DNA from: HXMU1420-13 sp034669965
GTDB lineage: Bacteria; Bacteroidota; Rhodothermia; Balneolales; Balneolaceae
DNA length: 64,000 nt
Direction: 5' to 3'
Assembly: GCA_034669965.1 (NCBI GenBank)
Contig: JAXMOK010000002.1
Span: 434,001-498,000, forward strand
Below the pieces are notes generated by a model that searched no databases, had not been told where the DNA came from, and worked only from the letters and a program-made list of their open reading frames with translations. Positions 19,316-27,808 of this stretch are shown in pieces (the stretch's first letter is position 1; each line of letters starts with the position of its first letter). The position numbers were made by a program, and so were the translations under genes.

Positions 19316-20234
19316 AGATATTAAGGATTCGTTCGAGGTCTTCTTCTGAATAATATTCGATGCTGATTTCGCCACCTTTAGCTTTGGGCTTTACGTTTAC
19401 TTTGGTACTTAACGTATTACGCAGGCGATTTGATATCTCATCGTAAAAAGGATTCGTCGGTTGTTTTTTGGATGGAGCTTTTTTCTTCTTTTCAGGTGCA
19501 TTTACCGAGCGAACTGCATCTTCTACTTGGCGAACCGTCCATGCTTCTTTGATAATATTCTTCAGCAATTTGGCTTGAAGTGCTTGGTCTTCGATAGTAA
19601 TTAATGCACGTGCATGACCAATCGAAATCTCATCGTTTATTAACGCAGTTTGAATAAAATCCGGAAGATTTAACAGACGTAACATGTTGGTTACTGTTGT
19701 TCTGTTTTTACCTACCCGATTCGCAACTTCAGCTTGGGTGTACTCAAATTCGTCGATTAAGCGCTTGTAACCCATTGCCACTTCAAGGGGATTTAAATCC
19801 TGCCGCTGAATGTTTTCAATCAACGCAAAAGCCATCGATTGCTCATCGTCAGCTTCTCGAATGTAGGCGGGAATTTCAGCAAGCCCGGCCAGCTTCGAAG
19901 CCCGAAGTCGACGTTCACCAGCAATCAACTCAAATCTTTTTTCGCCAATATAGCGAACGGTAATTGGTTGAATTAGCCCATGCGTTTTAATCGACTCTGC
20001 TAACTCTTCAAGTCGGTCTTCGTCAAATTCTTTTCGAGGTTGGTGCGGATTCGCCCGAATATGATCTACCGGGACATTTAATACCACGTTTACTCGTTCA
20101 ACCGGATCAGATATAGTTTTTTCTACAACATTTTTACTGCTGTTTGTACTCTTTTTAGCATTTTCCGAATCATCATTATCGTATTCCGGAAAAAATGCAC
20201 CTAAACCTCTGCCTAAAACTTTTTTGCTTGCCAT
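19302..20234 (-). CDS. parB: Chromosome partitioning protein ParB (CTPase, parS-binding)
   Basis: 310 residues. An N-terminal patch contains LGRGLGAFFPE, the ParA-stimulating element. The ParB/Sulfiredoxin domain follows (IRANPHQPRKEFDEDRLEEL, GERRLRASKLAGL, ALIENIQRQDLNP). A KorB-type helix-turn-helix comes next (YTQAEVANRVGKNRTTVTNML), then a C-terminal dimerisation segment. It loads on parS sites and spreads as a clamp to segregate the chromosome with ParA. The start is 6 bp downstream of parA. No parS-like 16-bp palindrome was recognised in the window. Confidence 0.96.
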   Translation of the reverse strand: MASKKVLGRGLGAFFPEYDNDDSENAKKSTNSSKNVVEKTISDPVERVNVVLNVPVDHIRANPHQPRKEFDEDRLEELAESIKTHGLIQPITVRYIGEKRFELIAGERRLRASKLAGLAEIPAYIREADDEQSMAFALIENIQRQDLNPLEVAMGYKRLIDEFEYTQAEVANRVGKNRTTVTNMLRLLNLPDFIQTALINDEISIGHARALITIEDQALQAKLLKNIIKEAWTVRQVEDAVRSVNAPEKKKKAPSKKQPTNPFYDEISNRLRNTLSTKVNVKPKAKGGEISIEYYSEEDLERILNIFDSI

Positions 20235-20240
20235 GTTATG

Positions 20241-21038
20241 TTAGTTCGATAGAACCGGGCTGTTCTTAAATAGTTTTCTATTCTTTTTGATAATTTCGCG
20301 AGCCAATGCCAGGTAATTTTTTGCGCCCACACTCATCGAATCGTATAACAATGCCGGTTTACCAAAACTCGGAGCTTCAGCTAAACGTACATTTCTTGAA
20401 ATTACAGCTTTAAACACTCTATCATCGAAATAACGCTTCACTTCGTCTGCCACCTGATTAGAAAGTCGAGTTCGAGTATCGTACATGGTTAGCAGAACTC
20501 CTTCGATGTCGAGTTCAGGATTTAAATGTTGGCGAACAATTTTGATGGTATTTAAAAGCTGACCAAGTCCTTCAAGAGCAAAATATTCACATTGCACCGG
20601 AATCACGATAGAATCTGATGCCGTGAGTGCATTAATAGTTAATAAACCTAATGAAGGCGGGCAATCAATAATTACGAAATCGTAGCGTTCACGCGCTTCA
20701 GCTACTGCTTTTTTTAAGATGCGCTCACGTTCATCGCGATCAATCATTTCGATTTCGGCACCTACCAAATTAATGTGCGCCGGAACCAGATCAAGAAAGT
20801 CGAGTTCCGTTTCCCGAATTGATTCGGTTAAATCGGCACTCCCAATCATAATTTCGTAAATAGAATTGGTAACCGTTTTAGAATCGATGCCCAATCCACT
20901 CGTAGAATTACTCTGCGGATCGATGTCGATTATAAGGGTTGGGTGTTCGATAGCAGCTAAACTGGCAGCCAAATTGATGGCTGTTGTAGTTTTACCCACG
21001 CCACCTTTCTGATTGGCAATTGAAATGACTTTGCCCAT
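20241..21038 (-). CDS. parA: Chromosome partitioning ATPase ParA (Soj)
   Basis: 265 residues starting at the ATG at 21038, which has AGGA about eight bases upstream; a TTG six bases earlier is less likely. The deviant Walker A is at the very N-terminus (IANQKGGVGKTTTAINLA), with Walker A' TLIIDIDPQSNSTSGLG and Walker B FVIIDCPPSLGLLTINAL. There is no N-terminal DNA-binding domain, so this is the short Soj-type chromosomal ParA. Two DnaA boxes lie within 110 bp upstream. Confidence 0.96.
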   Translation of the reverse strand: MGKVISIANQKGGVGKTTTAINLAASLAAIEHPTLIIDIDPQSNSTSGLGIDSKTVTNSIYEIMIGSADLTESIRETELDFLDLVPAHINLVGAEIEMIDRDERERILKKAVAEARERYDFVIIDCPPSLGLLTINALTASDSIVIPVQCEYFALEGLGQLLNTIKIVRQHLNPELDIEGVLLTMYDTRTRLSNQVADEVKRYFDDRVFKAVISRNVRLAEAPSFGKPALLYDSMSVGAKNYLALAREIIKKNRKLFKNSPVLSN

Positions 21039-21114
21039 TAACAATTCCTACTCTAAAAGTTCATTATTATTCTAATATTAATATAAAGCGAGGTGGAATC
21101 GCATACAAAATTAC

Positions 21115-21145
21115 TTATTCACACATTATTCGGAAGTTATCCACA
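21115..21145 (+). promoter_or_regulatory. Two DnaA boxes upstream of parA
   Basis: TTATTCACA (21115-21123) and TTATCCACA (21137-21145) are both exact matches to the DnaA box consensus TTATNCACA, in the same orientation 22 bp apart. An AT-rich stretch (TCTAATATTAATATAAAG, near 21070) sits between them and parA. Only two boxes in a 138-bp gap is few for a full oriC. They could instead regulate parAB or mark the edge of the origin region. Confidence 0.6.
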
Positions 21146-21146
21146 T

Positions 21147-21172
21147 TAAAAAGGCAACCCTTTGGCTGCCTT
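21147..21172 (-). terminator. Terminator of the sigma/anti-sigma operon
   Basis: AAGGCAACC (21151-21159) pairs with GGCTGCCTT (21164-21172) with one mismatch and a 4-base loop. On the minus strand the stem is followed by TTTTT. It lies 4 bp after the anti-sigma stop. Confidence 0.8.
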
Positions 21173-21176
21173 ATAG

Positions 21177-21743
21177 TTAATTGGATGTGCTGGTAAGTAC
21201 CACTTTACGATTAGGTGGCGAGAAGCCCGTTTCTGAGTTCACCAGGCGTAGTTTATCAAAACTTTGAATCCGTTCGTTTTCAACTTCGGTGGTGTTTTCA
21301 TTTTGCACTGAAGTTCCTGCAAATTCAATTACTTCGTTTCGATCTACCCAGGGTTGTGCAATCTGTGCGCTTTGCTCGATGTTAGTTTGAGGAGTTGCCA
21401 CACTGTTTACATCGTTATGGCCATAAAAGTAAGCGCCCGTTGCTACAACCAAAACAGCAGCGGCAACTGATGCCACTGCTTTTGAGAATGTAAGGACTAG
21501 ATTTTTACTCCCATCAACTCGAGAACGCTGTTGTTTTACAGCTTCTTTTGTAATCTCGTCAATAATCGATTTTGGTGGGGTTTTTAAAGGGAGTTGCCCG
21601 AGTTTTTGATAAGTTCGTCGAAGACTTTCTACTTCAATAAGCAGATTTTCGTCGTTCAACATTTCGCGTTCAAACTCGATCTCCTCAGCGGGATCCATCT
21701 CCCGCATCAGATATCGAATACAACCTTCTTCACTGTTTAGCAT
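21177..21743 (-). CDS. Anti-sigma factor-like single-pass membrane protein
   Basis: 188 residues. The cytoplasmic N-terminal half is acidic and helical (LMREMDPAEEIEFEREML, like the zinc-less anti-sigma domain of ECF partners). One transmembrane helix is at about 86-107 (VASVAAAVLVVATGAYFYG), followed by an extracytoplasmic Gln/Asn-rich tail. It overlaps the upstream ECF sigma gene by 14 bp, the usual arrangement for a sigma factor and its membrane-bound inhibitor. No HxxxCxxC zinc motif is visible. The function is inferred from size, topology and neighbour. Confidence 0.75.
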   Translation of the reverse strand: MLNSEEGCIRYLMREMDPAEEIEFEREMLNDENLLIEVESLRRTYQKLGQLPLKTPPKSIIDEITKEAVKQQRSRVDGSKNLVLTFSKAVASVAAAVLVVATGAYFYGHNDVNSVATPQTNIEQSAQIAQPWVDRNEVIEFAGTSVQNENTTEVENERIQSFDKLRLVNSETGFSPPNRKVVLTSTSN

Positions 21744-22374
21744 GTTTTAGCTCTAATTGTCTTTCCTCGTCAAAATGTTTTCTGAGGTTAATCAACGCAT
21801 ATCTCATACGTCCTAGTGCCGTATTTATTGAAACATTTGTTAATTCTGCTATCTCCTTGAAAGGCATCTCGTAATAGTGCCTTAAAAGTACAACAGTGCG
21901 CTGTTCTTCGGGTAATTTTGCAATGTGGTTCATCAAGCTTGCGTTTGTTTCGCTCACAACCATCTGGTCATCGGCGTCAACAACACTGCTATCTTCCAAT
22001 CGATCAAAGTAATCCGACTTCGCGCCTTCCTCATCATACCACGAGTTAACGTCGATGTATCGTTTTTGTTTTCTAATATGATCAATTGTTGCATTATGAG
22101 CAATACGCATCACCCAGGCTATCCATTTGCCCTGTTCGTTGTACGTATCATCCATTTTGGTGATCACCTTGGTGAAGGTTTCTTGAAAAATATCGTTCGC
22201 CGTTTCAGGATTGTTAATCATGCTATATATATAGGAATACACTTTGGCCTGATGACGGTTCATGAGTTCGTTAAATGCATACTCGTCGGCTTTTCGTCGG
22301 AACATGCGCACCAACTCTTGATCTTTTAAGTTAGCGTATGATTTGTTACCGGTATTTCTTTTAACTAATTCCAT
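21730..22374 (-). CDS. ECF-type RNA polymerase sigma factor
   Basis: 214 residues from the ATG at 22374, which has AGGGTG seven bases upstream; an in-frame ATG at 22416 would add 14 residues. Sigma region 2 is clear (YAFNELMNRHQAKVYSYIYS, NDIFQETFTKVITKM, WIAWVMRIAHNATIDHIRKQ). Region 4 is also clear (LPEEQRTVVLLRHYYEMPF, KEIAELTNVSINTALGRMRY). It should direct transcription of a stress or envelope regulon under control of the adjacent membrane anti-sigma. The 211-bp gap to uvrC shows no gene; it contains several short direct repeats of CACATG. Confidence 0.93.
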   Translation of the reverse strand: MELVKRNTGNKSYANLKDQELVRMFRRKADEYAFNELMNRHQAKVYSYIYSMINNPETANDIFQETFTKVITKMDDTYNEQGKWIAWVMRIAHNATIDHIRKQKRYIDVNSWYDEEGAKSDYFDRLEDSSVVDADDQMVVSETNASLMNHIAKLPEEQRTVVLLRHYYEMPFKEIAELTNVSINTALGRMRYALINLRKHFDEERQLELKHAKQ

Positions 22375-22585
22375 AATATTCACCCTACTTTGGGATTTTG
22401 TTATCCAGCTATTCAAACTTTCCGAATAACTGGTTGGTGATCGGCTAACCGAAGTAATCGTTTCTGTCCAACTTCTTCGATTAACTGGTATTAGAATACT
22501 ACCTCACGCTCAACCTCCAAATCACATGATGATGTTAGTCCTCACATCACATGTAACATGCGCGTGTTATACCGTAACAGACGGG

Positions 22586-24433
22586 CTACCCATTAAAATG
22601 GTTGTACACTTTTTCGGCTAATTTAGGCCCTATAACATTTTTTAACGCATCTTCGTCGGCTTTTTTGATTTCACTCACCGAGCCAAAATCCTTAAGTAAG
22701 GCTTGCGCTTTCTTTTCTCCTACTCCCTCAATGTCGGTCAATTCCGTAACTAAAGTTCGTTTCGATCTTTTTTGGCGATGGAAGGTGATTGCAAATCGGT
22801 GGGCTTCATCTCTGGCTTGTTGCAGGAGCTTTAAGGCCGTCGATTTTTTGGGGATCATATACGGTTGTGAGCGATTCGGGACAAACACTTCTTCCAAACG
22901 CTTCGCCAAGCCGATAATCTCACATTCGCCGTAAAACCCGATTTCTTTTAAGGCCGCAACCGCCGAACTCAGCTGACCTTTTCCTCCATCCACTACAATT
23001 AAATCGGGGATTTGGAGTCCGTCTTTCATCACGGCCGAATATCTCCGAGTGAGGATTTCCTTCATCGAAGCGAAATCATCCGGACCAACCACCGTTTTGA
23101 TGTTAAATCGCTTGTATTCGCTTTTACGAGGCTTGGCATCCACAAAACACACCATCGACGCCACCGGATCAGTGCCTTGCAAGTTCGAGTTATCGAAACA
23201 CTCGATGCGACGTGGCAGGCGCTGCAACTTCAGATGCTCTTTCAATTCCTTTACGGCATGAGGAATGCGATCTCGCTCCGCTTTTTCCTTTTCTAACCGA
23301 CGCTCATTCAGATGCAGCCGTGCATTGGAAAGCGCCATTTTTATGAGCTGTGCCTTATCGCCACGTTCGGGAACATGCACGGGCACTTTCTTCGCCCGTT
23401 CTTGATATAAATATTCTACCAACGGCTCGTCGTCGGTCATTGCATGACTGATGTACACCTCATCCGGTATCGCCGCCGTATATTGCCCCGTGTAATAATC
23501 CTCTACAAAAGATTGAATCAGGTCGTGGATACTTAGACCATCAATATTCTTCAAAAAGCGATGAAATTTCCCGATTAGCTTTCCTTCCCGAATTTTGAAC
23601 AATACTCCACATGCTTCTTGAAGCTCATCATCCACCCGAACGGCAAACACATCACGATCCACTTTTTTCTCGGTCACTATTTTCATTTTCTGGCTGAACC
23701 GCTCCACTGCAATGTAGCTGTCTCGCAATTTGGCGGCTTCCTCAAAAGCAAGGGCATCGCTGGCAATCTGCATCTCCTCTTTCAGTTCACGGAGTAAGGC
23801 ATCGGTTTGTCCGTTTACCAATCGCTCCACTTTCTTGATGGTTTCTAAGTATTGCTCGGCATCCCAATCGCCGGAGCAGTTTTCGAGGTAATCATCGAAA
23901 CAGGAATGCCATTTCGGTACGCCACGTGTTTTGTCGATGTTTTTGATGCTTACCGCGCAGGTACACAAATCGAAGGCTTTGCGAATGGTTTCCAGCGTTC
24001 GCTTCATTGCGCCCACACTGTCGTACGGACCGTAATACTTGCTTCCGTCTTTTATAATGGTGCGCGTTGGGTACACGCGGGGCTTGCTTTCTTTGGTGAT
24101 GCAGATGTACGGATACGATTTGTCATCGCGATATAAGATGTTGTACCGCGGCTGATATTGTTTGATCAGATTGTTTTCGAGGATGAGTGCTTCGGCCTCC
24201 GAATCGGTGACAATCACCTCAAGATCATCGATTTTAGACACCATGAGTGAAATTCGCCCATCCACCGGACGGGATTCCTGAAAATACGAACGCACCCGAT
24301 TGCGCAATTTCTTAGCCTTGCCCACATACAACACACTTCCGGCCTTATCGCGGTAGATATACACGCCGGGAGAAAACGGAAGATTGGCTACTTTTTCGGA
24401 AACGGGAATGTTGGGCGACTCTGGACTACTCAT
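22586..24433 (-). CDS. uvrC: Excinuclease ABC subunit C
   Basis: 615 residues, normal UvrC length. Domains in order: GIY-YIG nuclease (PGVYIYRDKAGSVLYVGKAK, with LILENNLIKQYQPRYN), a Cys cluster region (DLCTCAVSIKN, WHSCFDDYLENCSGD), UVR domain (LRELKEEMQIASDALAFEEAAKLRD), the RNase H-like C-terminal nuclease (IECFDNSNLQG, PDLIVVDGGKGQLSSA, DEAHRFAITFHR) and a terminal helix-hairpin-helix pair (LTDIEGVGEKKAQALLKDFG). It makes both incisions in nucleotide excision repair. GC content is visibly higher than in the AT-rich insert to its right. Confidence 0.98.
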   Translation of the reverse strand: MSSPESPNIPVSEKVANLPFSPGVYIYRDKAGSVLYVGKAKKLRNRVRSYFQESRPVDGRISLMVSKIDDLEVIVTDSEAEALILENNLIKQYQPRYNILYRDDKSYPYICITKESKPRVYPTRTIIKDGSKYYGPYDSVGAMKRTLETIRKAFDLCTCAVSIKNIDKTRGVPKWHSCFDDYLENCSGDWDAEQYLETIKKVERLVNGQTDALLRELKEEMQIASDALAFEEAAKLRDSYIAVERFSQKMKIVTEKKVDRDVFAVRVDDELQEACGVLFKIREGKLIGKFHRFLKNIDGLSIHDLIQSFVEDYYTGQYTAAIPDEVYISHAMTDDEPLVEYLYQERAKKVPVHVPERGDKAQLIKMALSNARLHLNERRLEKEKAERDRIPHAVKELKEHLKLQRLPRRIECFDNSNLQGTDPVASMVCFVDAKPRKSEYKRFNIKTVVGPDDFASMKEILTRRYSAVMKDGLQIPDLIVVDGGKGQLSSAVAALKEIGFYGECEIIGLAKRLEEVFVPNRSQPYMIPKKSTALKLLQQARDEAHRFAITFHRQKRSKRTLVTELTDIEGVGEKKAQALLKDFGSVSEIKKADEDALKNVIGPKLAEKVYNHFNG

Positions 24434-24592
24434 TGTGGCAAAGATACAACAAAATCAGTTTTTGCTCAGAGGGATTTGTTTTGGTTCGAAATAAAACACT
24501 CGCCATTAATTGTAAAAAATTGATTTATTCTCTTTACTCCTAAGATTCAATAAGATATAATGATATAACGTAAACGGGGTTCGTTTTGCTCT

Positions 24593-24606
24593 GTTGTTGG
24601 CAGCAA
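24593..24606 (+). repeat. Cassette-boundary-like motif, copy 1 (GTTGTTGGCAGCAA)
   Basis: This 14-mer lies 14 bp upstream of the start of the RNase H-like gene. It matches the motif at 26213-26226 at 12 of 14 positions, and that one sits in the same place relative to the HNH gene. TATAACG (24564-24570) and a small AAACG/CGTTT hairpin precede it. The form recalls integron attC-type core sites, but no integrase is seen. Confidence 0.45.
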
Positions 24607-24620
24607 TTTAAAAATGACAA

Positions 24621-25073
24621 ATGAAAGCATTAGGATTCAATTTCACCAAAAATGATTTTCGTTACTGTGGACTATCTGGCGAGAATATTCCCCCTGAAAT
24701 AATTGAGAAAAACAAAATTATTCTTCCTGACTACTCTGTGGTTGACCTAATGGAATGGTTTGAAACAGAATTAACCCTAATCATTGATAGAATTCAACCT
24801 GATATTATCTCTCATAAAGTTTCTAACCAGCTTAAAACTATTGACCAAATTCAGCAATCCTGTTACCCTCAAGCAATTTTAAACCTGATTGCAAAAAAGA
24901 AAGGACTAATCATTAACTCATATACACCGCAAGGTATTAATGCCACCAAGTTTGGACAACCAAAAAAGACGGACGTTTACAAGCATATTGACCCAATAAT
25001 TGGTATTCATAAGCCCTATTGGGATAAAGCAACAAAAGATGCTGTTTTAGTGGCGTGGTTTAACCTTTTGTAA
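24621..25073 (+). CDS. Unknown protein, possible RuvC/RNase H-fold, kinase partner
   Basis: 150 residues, no signal peptide or membrane segment. I do not recognise a named family. The order of elements resembles small RuvC/DUF3010-like RNase H-fold proteins: an N-terminal strand MKALGFNF, then a central DRIQPDIISHKVSN, then GLIINSYTPQGI, ending in a WDKATKDAVLVAWFNLL helix with an Asp where RuvC has catalytic acids. The first catalytic Asp would be replaced by Asn (LGFN) and no Glu is evident after the second strand, so it may be inactive. It ends 2 bp before the kinase start, so the two are surely co-expressed. Fold assignment is tentative. Confidence 0.7.
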   Translation: MKALGFNFTKNDFRYCGLSGENIPPEIIEKNKIILPDYSVVDLMEWFETELTLIIDRIQPDIISHKVSNQLKTIDQIQQSCYPQAILNLIAKKKGLIINSYTPQGINATKFGQPKKTDVYKHIDPIIGIHKPYWDKATKDAVLVAWFNLL

Positions 25074-25075
25074 TT

Positions 25076-26083
25076 ATGGATAAGCTTGATAAGTTTCAAA
25101 TAATCAGACATGTCGGGAATGGTGCCTTTGGCCATGTTTTCCAATGCTTTGACCCGTTCCTACAGCGAGAAGTCGCTATAAAAGTCATCAAAGTACCTAA
25201 ACCAGATAAATTTGTTCAGGCTGTAAAAGAAGGTCAAGCCCTTGAGCTTTGCAGGCACAAACACACTGTTGACGTCAAAGATGTTCGAGCTACCTTATAC
25301 AATGGCGACCCTGTTGTCATTATTATTATGGAATATCTTGCAAAAGGCTCGATACAAGGAAAAATTGAGAAAAGGTTTATTTCAATTCAAGAATCATGTA
25401 GAATAATTCACCAGTCATTACTAGGCTTAGAACATGCTCATAATAATAACATGCTTCACAGAGATGTCAAGCCAGGTAACATTATGATAGGAGATAATGA
25501 TGAAATCAAGCTATCAGATTTTGGTTTAGCTATAAATTATAATGACGAACCAAGTAGTATACTTGGTTATCGTCCACACCAACCGCTTGAAGTTATTGAA
25601 GGTAATCCAATGGACAAGCTAGCTGATATCTATGCGATGGGTATTACCTTTTATAGACTGTTGAATAACACAAATAAACTACCTTTTACATTCAAATCAC
25701 ATGAAGAATGGAAAAAAGCCGTTAAGAAAAACAAGTTTCCACCACGAACTTTCCTGCCGCATATTCCTAGTAAACTTATTAGAGTACTAAAAAAGTCGAT
25801 TCATAACGATAAGAATAAAAGATTTCAAAGTTGTGGGGAATTTAGGCAAGCAATTGGAAAATTGCGATTTCACATTGATTGGAATCAAGTAGACGATAAC
25901 ACATGGGTTGGTTCTGATGGCATTGAAAACTACGAACTAGTGAAATTTGAAAAAAGAAAAGGTTGGACAATTGACTTTAAGAAAAATGGCTCTAGAAAGA
26001 CTGAAAAGTGTTTTAAAAATATTCCTGACGATAAGGTTGAAAGCGAATATTTTGGAATAATTAGAGAAACTACATTAAAATAA
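25076..26083 (+). CDS. Cytoplasmic Hanks-type Ser/Thr protein kinase
   Basis: 335 residues. The kinase domain (1-270) has every key element: glycine loop VGNGAFGHVF, lysine of EVAIKVIK (K36), catalytic loop MLHRDVKPGNIM, LSDFGLA, and the helix F Asp in DIYAMGITFYRLL. There is no transmembrane helix or sensor domain, unlike typical PknB. A C-terminal domain of about 70 residues (HIDWNQVDDNTWVGSDGIEN onward) is rich in Trp, Lys and Asp and is not familiar to me. It follows the RNase H-like gene by 2 bp. The AT-rich composition differs from flanking housekeeping genes, suggesting transfer. A role in phage defence or stress is possible but not shown. Confidence 0.9.
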   Translation: MDKLDKFQIIRHVGNGAFGHVFQCFDPFLQREVAIKVIKVPKPDKFVQAVKEGQALELCRHKHTVDVKDVRATLYNGDPVVIIIMEYLAKGSIQGKIEKRFISIQESCRIIHQSLLGLEHAHNNNMLHRDVKPGNIMIGDNDEIKLSDFGLAINYNDEPSSILGYRPHQPLEVIEGNPMDKLADIYAMGITFYRLLNNTNKLPFTFKSHEEWKKAVKKNKFPPRTFLPHIPSKLIRVLKKSIHNDKNKRFQSCGEFRQAIGKLRFHIDWNQVDDNTWVGSDGIENYELVKFEKRKGWTIDFKKNGSRKTEKCFKNIPDDKVESEYFGIIRETTLK

Positions 26084-26212
26084 ATACTTCTTGCAACTAA
26101 AGGTATAAAATATAGGGCAGATAGTGGTTTCCGTAAGTTCTCGGCAATTATCAAGCTTGGTTTCAGGTAGACAGATAAGTGCTTAGAAACCTTCCAAAGC
26201 CACAGCCAAAAC

Positions 26213-26226
26213 GTTGTGGGCAACAA
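26213..26226 (+). repeat. Cassette-boundary-like motif, copy 2 (GTTGTGGGCAACAA)
   Basis: Twelve of 14 bases equal copy 1 at 24593-24606. It lies 10 bp upstream of the HNH nuclease ATG, at the end of a 153-bp gap that contains GGTTTC/GAAACC inverted repeats. The pairing of position and sequence suggests a shared insertion boundary. Confidence 0.45.
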
Positions 26227-26236
26227 AAATTAAACT

Positions 26237-26953
26237 ATGGCAATCACTGACAAATTTGATAATTATATTATCGCAGAAGTAATAAAAGCCTACTTAATAG
26301 ACGGACTCAGCCATAGAAATATTCAAAGAAAGATTTTGAATTTACCCGCACCAGCAAGAGGAGGAGGATTTATTGCGATGGAATTATTACATCACTTTAA
26401 TATCCATGGAGATAAAAAAGGTCTTTTGAATAAAAAATCAATTTCAGATTTAAAGAATTCAAATGAATTAATGTTTAATAAAGCATTACAAATAATTGAG
26501 GAAGTGAATTTTGTAGAAGAAGAAGCTGAGGAATATTTTGTAAAAAATCAGGGGATAAATAAAAGGAATAACCCTACTGAATCTAAAAGCGAAATTAGAG
26601 TCAGGGTATATCAAAATAAACTAAGGGAAATCGTTCTAGACAATTACAAATCAGCTTGTGCGATTTGTGAAATAAATAAACCTGATTTACTTGTTTGTAG
26701 TCATATCAAACCTTGGAAAGCTGACAAAGAAGAAAGATTAAATCCTCGAAATGCTATCTGTTTTTGTGTCTTACACGATAAGATGTTTGACAAAGGATAC
26801 TTTTCAATAGACTCTGAGTTTAAAATAATATTTGGACCGAAATCGGACAAACTGGTAAAAAAACTTTTGACTGATCTAGAGTTTAAAAAACCGAAAGTAA
26901 GCGAACCTGATATATCATTTTTAAAATATCATTATGATGAAATATGTAATTAA
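26237..26953 (+). CDS. HNH endonuclease (HNH_2-type), solitary restriction-like nuclease
   Basis: 238 residues. The C-terminal HNH domain is clear: CAICEINKPDLLVCSHIKPW, then LNPRNAICFCVLHDKMFDKG, giving the paired Cys, the SHI-x-PW histidine, the Asn and the final His/Asp. The N-terminal half (residues 1-90) is helical (SHRNIQRKILNLPAPARGGG) and may recognise DNA. Such proteins are usually restriction or phage-defence nucleases. No methyltransferase is adjacent, so it may target modified DNA or work alone. It is AT-rich and preceded by the cassette-like motif. The gap to the next gene (26954-27049) shows nothing. Confidence 0.85.
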   Translation: MAITDKFDNYIIAEVIKAYLIDGLSHRNIQRKILNLPAPARGGGFIAMELLHHFNIHGDKKGLLNKKSISDLKNSNELMFNKALQIIEEVNFVEEEAEEYFVKNQGINKRNNPTESKSEIRVRVYQNKLREIVLDNYKSACAICEINKPDLLVCSHIKPWKADKEERLNPRNAICFCVLHDKMFDKGYFSIDSEFKIIFGPKSDKLVKKLLTDLEFKKPKVSEPDISFLKYHYDEICN

Positions 26954-27049
26954 CAAAGTAAACCTGTGTATAATTACGATTCCATATTATACCTCCCCAC
27001 TATCTCCAGCATCCACAGGTGCAAATCTAACAAATGTTAAATCCTAACC

Positions 27050-27502
27050 ATGAACCAACAATCCTTCGAGCACACCCTAAAAACTCAAATCCCAATAGCG
27101 TGGGAAGCCGGGGTTCGGTTTGAGAGTTATAATGGGAATTCCTGTTCCATTTCGGTTACACTGGGTTTGATGAATCAAAACCCTTTCGGGAGTATGTTCT
27201 GGGCGGTGGAAGGAATGGCGGCCGAGTTTGCCGGCGGAATGATGTTGCTGAGCAAAATTAAGGCAACGGGAGTTCGGATGTCTACGCTGGTGATTAACGG
27301 CACTATGAACTTCACCAAAAAAGCCGTGGGAAAGATCGTATTCACTTGTGATCAGGGTTCAAAAATCGATCAAGAGATTGAAGCAGCTATTGCTACTAAA
27401 GAAGCCCGGGCGTTTGAACTGACAAGTATTGGCATCGACGAAACCGGCGATCAAGTGGCTGAGTTTGTGTTTACGTGGAGTGTTTTGTGCAGCGACAAGT
27501 GA
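27050..27502 (+). CDS. DUF4442 hotdog-fold thioesterase-like protein
   Basis: 150 residues with the hotdog pattern of DUF4442: an N-terminal amphipathic region (WEAGVRFESYNGNSCSISVT), the conserved NPFGSMFWAVEGMAAEFAGG helix that replaces the PaaI-type active-site turn, and a C-terminal strand set (RAFELTSIGIDETGDQVAEF). Relatives are predicted acyl-CoA thioesterases without a confirmed substrate. It is not obviously co-transcribed with the accessory genes on its left and its base composition matches the chromosome. Confidence 0.8.
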   Translation: MNQQSFEHTLKTQIPIAWEAGVRFESYNGNSCSISVTLGLMNQNPFGSMFWAVEGMAAEFAGGMMLLSKIKATGVRMSTLVINGTMNFTKKAVGKIVFTCDQGSKIDQEIEAAIATKEARAFELTSIGIDETGDQVAEFVFTWSVLCSDK

Positions 27503-27808
27503 TGAGTTTTAAATGTTAAGTTTTAAGTTTTAAATGGGGATTTTTGAATTCAAAATTTAAAATTTAAAATTTTTGATATAGGGTTAGGAAGGTATCTCTA
27601 TATCGAATTCGTTGGTCGTCCGTCCATGGTCGGTCGTCGTCTTCCGTCGTATTTCCATATTCGTAATTCCTAATTCCTAATTCACTTCTTTCGTCCTTAA
27701 ATCCCTGTTGTTTGCCTGTCAACTAAAGCCATTCACAGAGCGAATTTGCAGAAGTGGACAAAATCTCAGAGATTGGTTGGGTATCTATCCTAACACATAA
27801 TATTTGCT
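27503..27808. other. 306-bp gap with AT-rich direct repeats and short heptamers
   Basis: No gene is supported. It contains GTTTTAA-type direct repeats near 27510-27530, AAAATTT repeats near 27550-27570, a GGTCG/GTCGTC-rich stretch near 27610-27650, and TAATTCC heptamers at 27664-27677 related to the array at 9055. Confidence 0.6.
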
